Of a stretch of 64,000 nt of DNA, positions 58,740-64,000 are shown piece after piece; positions within the stretch are counted from its first letter, which is position 1; every line of letters begins with the position of its first letter. The notes under the pieces were generated by a model. The model was not told the DNA's origin and searched no databases. It was given only the letters and a program-made list of their open reading frames with translations. Location of the stretch: NCBI GenBank assembly GCA_039000515.1, contig JBCFYV010009882.1:62290817-62354816 (forward strand), given 5' to 3'. The position numbers and the translations under genes are program-made. The DNA comes from Timema cristinae. Taxonomy: Eukaryota; Arthropoda; Insecta; Phasmatodea; Timematidae.

Positions 58740-59595
58740 GTTACGCCAGTCTCCAGCTCAGTTTTAATAATAAATTATCAAGTATCAAAGTTTAACTAAA
58801 GGGTAGTGGGTGTTTGTTAAGGGGCGATTCATTTGAAACAAGAAAAATTTGATCTTAAAGGGTTTGAAAAATCATACTGTGAATAACGATCTCCAATGAA
58901 CCCGGCCAGGATACAAACCACTAGAACCACAAACTCTTTAATAAAGTCGGGAAAATTCAATTTATTTCTCTCCGTCAAACTCAAAACGTTGTACGAAGAG
59001 GGGTCTTTATTTAATTCCTTAAAGCTGATATATCCATCAGTAGTTTCTGCGGAAATGAGTCTGTAGGATCATCTTTATAACGATCGATCAACATTTTGAC
59101 ATTCACATACAATTCATCTTATTTTCATTTTCCTCCGTTCATCTTCTCCTTTTTTTACTCTCGACCCTTTTTCCCTTTCTGGATACTAACGTTTTTTGTC
59201 AGATGTTGACCTTTTTTAACCCCTACCTACCTAACCCTCAGACATTTCATCAATGATAATATGTTTTAGTTCTAATAATCTTAAACTGCCTTTTTAGGGA
59301 TACCCACACCCTATGTCCCTGGTTTATTTCAATGAATATCGTAATGTTGCCAAGTATTTGAGTAAGAATTATTTTTATTTGATTTGTGGAATTTAATACC
59401 AGACTGCTAAAAGCGGTGTTGTAGGTAATTATTTGATAATGAGAGATGTTAAAATTAATTGTTGTCTCGCAAGACCTTCTAAAATTTGATTAAAAATGGT
59501 ATTACTTTATTAGGATATACTACCAGGTTTAAATTATTATTGACCTACAACTAAGTTAATTAATAATTTAATTAGTTTTAAATCCCTTACTGATG
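58740..59595. other. intergenic DNA, nothing recognised
   Basis: No supported gene or repeat. Confidence 0.35.
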
Positions 59596-59599
59596 CTCA

Positions 59600-59835
59600 C
59601 GTGTGGTAAATTTGAAGCTCGTGTGATCTGAGCTGCATGTAACGGGGATTCAAGGCTTACATTCTGGCCCTGTCTACTGAGTATTTATTAAAAAAATTGT
59701 TTTCTAATCTTACTTCTAACAAATGATGATATATTTATCTAAACTCTACCTTATTCATCACCCCCCTTTTATAAAATTGCAACTAAAGATGCAAATATAC
59801 CTCCCCGGATGGGTATTAGCATGCAGTGACAAAAA
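59600..59835 (+). repeat. decayed SINE, family B/C-like
   Basis: GTGTGATCTGAGCTGCATGT, AACGGGGATTCAAGGCTTAC, TTTCTAATCTTACTTCTAAC, CTAAACTCTACCTTATTCAT and TACCTCCCCGGATGGGTATT match the B/C order at low identity. Confidence 0.45.
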
Positions 59836-59839
59836 ATAG

Positions 59840-60490
59840 TATTTGTTAAAACGTAATCATTTCTCAATTTGCTGTAAGCTAGATGAATCACTTAGAATTT
59901 TACCGTATTCAACATTATAGAAGCTGGTGACGTGATAGAATCCGGGGACTATAATTGTAGATGGGGTATAAAATAAATTTGTTAATAGTATTCAAGGACC
60001 TAATAATGGCTGGGCTGACTCAATTGTAGCCGAGACGTAGATATTCCTACAATTTATCATGTGCCTTACATTATAAAATTTTCCTAACATCCCTTTCCTG
60101 TTATTCAACTCCCCTGACTTCAACTACTGGATGATATTTCTTAGTAATTCCCATAATTTACTTCGTGGAAGGGCCATTTCACTCAACCAGAAGGGTGATT
60201 CTTAATCTTCAGTCATTTACTAGTTTCCATTTTGTGTTTCATTGTTTGAAAATAATAAAATATTTTTTTCTTGTATTTACCGTTTGAATTTAAATATATC
60301 TATTTTATATTTTCTTATTGTAGCTGGAGATCTAAAAGTATCTGGGAGATCCAATTTTATCGGGAGTAAAGGTTTTAATTGTGGCCGGGGCTAATGTTAG
60401 GTCAAATACGGTCGGTATATCTACTTCAAGCATTTTTACCAATTACTCTTTTAGATGACCCAAACCTAAAAATTCATTTAGCTTAATATA
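59840..60490. other. AT-rich intergenic DNA
   Basis: No supported feature. Confidence 0.35.
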
Positions 60491-60493
60491 AGT

Positions 60494-60773
60494 GCTGGCG
60501 ACCTGGCAGTTTAGGGGTAAGGTGTCATACCTATGTGCTGGGGGTCTGGGGTTCAATCCTCGGTCCCGGCACAGATTTATCTGATTGCCAAACCCTTCCT
60601 TCACCTCTGACAAGACGTGTATTAATCACAGATCATGAATGTGTGGAATGCCAAGCCTCCACCGTGGTTTGGATCCCACGTTAAACTGTAGGTCCTCCAT
60701 TTCATCTCATAATCACCCTACTGTCACACATTAGCTTAAGTGCATATTACCCAAACGGGTGGTAAGACGCGGT

Positions 60774-60817
<44 letters not shown>
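60494..60817 (+). repeat. SINE family A (copy A6)
   Basis: Head GCGACCTGGCAGTTTAGGGG, B box GGGGTTCAATCCTCGG, body with the GTGTATTAATCACAGA insert, tail ATTACCCAAACGGGTGGTAA and (TAA)n to about 60817. No convincing TSD. Confidence 0.9.
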
Positions 60818-60820
<3 letters not shown>

Positions 60821-60899
60821 CACAAGTTCTTTGTGTTTTCTTTGTAGTTTATAAAATAAACTGAAGAAAACAGCGGCACCCATTGAAGAACACCTAAGA

Positions 60900-61761
60900 A
60901 CAGGAAGAACAGACCTTGAACACAAATATGTGAAAACACACTTTCAAGATATAAAATCTGAACCTAAACCTAATTCCTTAAGAGACGCACATGAAAATGT
61001 ATTATTATTAGATGCGTACAGAGCAAGAACATGGAAAGAATAACTAGAAAATATTTTCAAAATTTAAATAAGGACAGGTGCTTTGGAAATCGAAGATGTT
61101 TATATAGAGGAAATAGGTAATCACATGATCAAATCGGAATTTGAAACCTCATTAACACAGTTAAAAGATAACAAATCATGGGGAAAATAGGGAACTCTTG
61201 CAGAACTGCCTAAACACGTTTGAGAAGAAATAAAGAAGGAAGTGTTTCAAGTTTGTAGTCAAATGAACAGAACACGAAATATCCTTGAGGATTTCTAAAG
61301 GAGCATTGTCATACCACAAACAAATAAACCTGGAGCAGTTAAATGTGAAGAACATAAGACACAAAGTTTCACGAAACATGCATCAAAAGTGCTTACAAGA
61401 ATAATGCAAAAAAGAATTGACAAGAAGATAGAAGCAATATTTGGATAGGATCAATATGGCATTATAAATAACAGAGAAACGACAGAAGCCATCGTGTCTT
61501 TGAGGATGATATTAGAAATACAAATAATACTGCATTTGTTGATATCGAATACGCATTTAAAAATGTTTAATGTACTAACATTTTTGAAAGTTTTTCATCT
61601 GGTATCAGGTACAACGACCGAATAATATTATGCAACATATACAAAAATCAAACAGCATTAATTAGAGTTAGTGAGCATGAAGAGGAAGCTATTATGATAA
61701 GTAAAGGTGTTAGATGAGGATTCAGCCTATCTATGATGTTATTTAATGCTTATGTAGACGA
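60900..61761 (+). pseudogene. non-LTR retrotransposon ORF2 (reverse transcriptase) remnant
   Basis: Frames with many stops still read LEIEDVYIEEIGNHMIKSEF, SLTQLKDNKSWGK (the usual K-x-x-K-x-x-G block), IPQTNKPGAVKCEEHKTQS, KHASKVLTRIMQKRIDKKIE, DQYGIINNRETTEAIVSLR and MILEIQ, then FVDIEYAFKN in a shifted frame (catalytic motif A, Asp present), IILCNIYKNQTALIRV, SKGVR-stop-GFSLSMMLFNAY and VDEG, where SINE A7 interrupts. The YADD box is therefore lost or displaced. Order and motifs fit a LINE reverse transcriptase. It is different in sequence and orientation from the LINE at 62-64 kb. At least six stops and two frameshifts. Confidence 0.8.
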
Positions 61762-62064
61762 GGGCTGGTGCACTGGCAGTCTATGGGTAAGGTGTCGTTA
61801 TATTTCTGCACTGGGGATCTGGGGTTCAATCCTTGGTCCCGGCATTGATTTATCTGATTGCCAAACCCTTCCTTCACCTCTGACAATACGTGTATTAATC
61901 ACAACTTGTGAATGTGGGGAATGCCAGACCTCCATCGTGGTTCGGATTCCAAGTTAAACTGTAGGTCCTCCATTTCACCTCACAATCACCCTACCATTAC
62001 ATATTAGCGTAAGTGCGTAGAGCCCGAACGGTTATTAAAACGTTTTGCTAATAATAATAATAAT
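61762..62064 (+). repeat. SINE family A (copy A7) inserted in a LINE remnant
   Basis: Head GCACTGGCAGTCTATGGGTA, B box GGGGTTCAATCCTTGG, body with the GTGTATTAATCACAAC insert, tail mutated to AGCCCGAACGGTTATTAAAA, then (TAA)n to 62064, immediately followed by the 3' end of the minus-strand LINE. Confidence 0.88.
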
Positions 62065-64000
62065 CAATCAATCAATCAATCATTGTTTATTTAGGATTTA
62101 GAAGAAAAATTACATAGATGAGTTTTTGATACAATCCAGAAGTACCTAAAGGTACATCTTCCGGTCTTGTAGTTAAATAAATATTTAAAAAATAGTAAAA
62201 ATTATAATAATAAAATGATTAAAAAACAAAAAGATTTACACATATCTTAACATTTCCTCTCAAAAATATTTACATGGTTGTTTGAAGCATGCCTTGAAGT
62301 ATCCAGTCTTTAATTTTATTCTTCGCTATATTTATTTCAGGGATTTCTCGGAGTGTTGTTGGTAGCAAACTAAACAATTTGGGGATGGTACATCTCAGTT
62401 CCTGTTTACCATAATAATTAAAGTATTTGCCGATTGTATACAATTCTTGTTAGAAATTGAGCGGGTGTTAATGGAATGGCTTTTTAATTGCTAGTATTTA
62501 TTGGAATTGTAATATCCTATCAAGAGGCTGTACTCATATAATTGGTTAAGAAGTAGAAATTTATGTTATTGTATGTCTGTTTGCTAGCATTTTTGGTATC
62601 AAATATAATTTTCAAGATCTTTTCTTGTAAACGCGAAATTTTGACTGTGTAACATTCTGTCGTTCCTCCCAAGATGGATATGCCATAAGATATAATTGAT
62701 TGTACCAATGATTTATATATTATTACTAAAGTTTTGATATCCAAGTACATTCTAAGATGGTAAAAAACATATGTCAATACTTTTAGTTTGTTCTCGAGTT
62801 TTTGAGTGTGCCGGTCCCATTTATGATGTGTGTCAATTATAAGTCCAAGGAAAGTATGGCTGTCTGTTGCGTCCAGTTTTTCGATACAGGCACAACATGT
62901 TTGTGTCCAGTTGTGCAAACAATTATAGCTGTGATGCGTAATATTGACTCTTGCATGGTGCATTTTAGGAGGAGCGATATGTATAACTTTAGTTTTCTTT
63001 GCATTTATTACTAGACGATGGTCATGAGTCCATATTTGTATTTCATTATAGTCTTGTTGCAGGTTGTATTCTGCTATTTGGAGGTTTTCGTGAATAGTCA
63101 GTACTCCAGTGTCGTCTGCGTATAGGTAGATGTGTCCATGCTTTAATTGTCTTGTGATAGTATTGACGTAAACTAGATATAAAATAGGTCCTAGTATTGA
63201 GCCTTGTTGTACTCCCATATTTGTCACTTTAGTTTCACTTTTTAGAGTGCTAATTTGTACATAGAAAGGTCTGTAATTTAGATGGTCCCTAAACCACCTT
63301 AAGTACGGGCCACCAATGCCAATAATACTTAATGATCTTAATAATATATCAATGTCAAGCATGTCAAACGCTTTTTTGAAGTCAATAAATAGAGCCAAAA
63401 CATGTTTATTGTTGTTAAGGGCTTTGTTAATTTTATTAGAAAAATGTTCTAGAAGGTTTTTGCGCTTTTGTGTTTTTGAAATCCATATTGCCTTGAGTTT
63501 ATTATATTGAATTTATTTAAATAGTCTGTCAATTTGTTAGCCATCTATCTTTCTAATATCTTCTCAAAAGTTGGTAGACTTGCTATGGGTCTGTAATTAC
63601 CGTAGTCTAAATGGCTCCCACCTTTGTAAATGGGTCTAATAAGAGAAAATTTCATTTGGTTGGGAAATGTGCCAGTTTTTATTGAGGCATTTATTATATC
63701 TACTAGTTCTGGAATTAAATTTGGTCCTATTTTTCGTATTTCCATCATTGTAATGTTATCATAATCTGGTGATTTGTTTGGTTTTAATGAAGAGATAATT
63801 TTATTAATTTCCGTACAGGTAGTTTTAGGTATGAACAATGAAGTGTTGGCTATTGTGTCTTCCATTTGTGTAAGTAGTTTTATATCGCATTTATGCAATA
63901 TTTCAATTATTTCATAGTCAAAAGAAAATGCAAAATTGTTACACACACTTTTCAAGTTCTCTGTATTTTTAAATGTGTATGTAAGCTCTTCATCTAGGTT
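62065..64000 (-). mobile_element. non-LTR retrotransposon (LINE), 3' part, continues past the right edge
   Basis: Read leftwards from the window end: reverse transcriptase ORF, stop codon at 62270-62272, a 3' UTR of about 200 bases with CTAAATAAACAATG (polyadenylation-like AATAAA) and a terminal (ATTG)n run at 62065-62085. The 3' end abuts the (TAA)n run of SINE A7. The 5' part, with any endonuclease, lies outside the window. Jockey/CR1-type features are seen in the RT, but the clade is not firmly assigned. Its 3' UTR does not contain the SINE shared tail. Confidence 0.88.
62270..64000 (-). pseudogene. LINE ORF2 reverse transcriptase, lightly damaged, 5'-incomplete
   Basis: Copies element RNA into DNA at a nicked target. 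From the right edge: RT N-terminal blocks SSLKPNKSPDYDNITMMEI, FPNQMKFSLIRPIYKGG and YGNYRPIASLPTFEKILER; a TAG at about 63542; MANKLTDYLNKF and RQYGFQKHKSAK; a one-base frameshift near 63435; ALFIDFKKAFD (motif A Asp); GVQQGSILGPILYLVYVN; IYLYADDTG (catalytic YADD, Asp pair at 63111-63116); LVINAKKTKVIHI; TFLGLIID. A TGA after NYMSTAS ends the main frame near 62520, but coding continues in other frames: YYGKQELRCTIPKLFSLLPT, REIPEINIAKNKIKDW, LQGMLQTTM, then TAA. Only about one stop, two frameshifts or a second stop separate it from intact, so this is the youngest coding element in the window. Confidence 0.9.

Overview
This is AT-rich animal nuclear DNA (roughly two thirds A+T by eye) from an invertebrate. 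I favour an arthropod, because of the mixture of hAT, Ginger-like, Harbinger-like, Helitron and non-LTR remnants and of one repeat type (25.2-25.8 kb, 41.1-42.1 kb) that I associate with arthropod genomes, but I cannot place the species. I recognise no host protein-coding gene, no rRNA, no intact tRNA and no bacterial-style operon. Nearly every long reading frame that makes sense is a broken transposon gene.

The dominant features are tRNA-derived SINEs. Family A has a tRNA-Glu-like head. Families B and C are related to each other and have a head resembling Leu/Ser-type tRNA genes. All three end in the same roughly 45-base 3' tail (GCGTATAACCCGAACGGG, then GTAAGACGCGGTGCTAA), followed by a (TAA)n or (TTA)n run. 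Many copies have perfect 8-15 base target-site duplications (TSDs). Two insertions consist of the tail alone with perfect TSDs, which suggests the tail is the part recognised by the mobilising LINE.

Layout: 0-5 kb, an old SINE-C, a GC-richer broken frame of unknown origin and a family A SINE. 5.8-9.4 kb, three tandem-repeat arrays, one with nested 61/122/244-base periodicity. 13-22 kb, a dense SINE cluster, a decayed satellite and a minisatellite present in both orientations. 20.2 kb, a LINE 3' ORF remnant. 23.4 kb, a Helitron replication-protein remnant. 29.4-32.1 kb, a broken hAT transposon with TTF zinc finger and C-terminal dimerisation region. 34.06-37.04 kb, a Ginger-like (KRBA2-type integrase) DNA transposon with long terminal inverted repeats, TATA TSD, an intron and a nested SINE. 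40.27-43.32 kb, a second element with the same termini and TATA TSD but no recognised transposase. 46.6 kb, a small MITE with a perfect 8-base TSD. 47.9-49.4 kb, a Harbinger-like element with internal tandem arrays. 50.4-52.4 kb, an element with about 325-base inverted repeats and a cysteine-rich protein remnant. 54-55 kb, more SINEs. 60.5-64 kb, SINEs, an older LINE remnant and the 3' part of a younger LINE that runs off the right edge.

The elements form a nested record of insertions rather than a set of cooperating genes. SINEs sit inside the Ginger-like transposase, inside a LINE ORF and inside tandem arrays, and DNA transposons abut or split older SINEs. The best leads for something undescribed are the shared SINE tail and its tail-only insertions, the pair of Ginger-like elements, and the long-inverted-repeat element at 50.4-52.4 kb.
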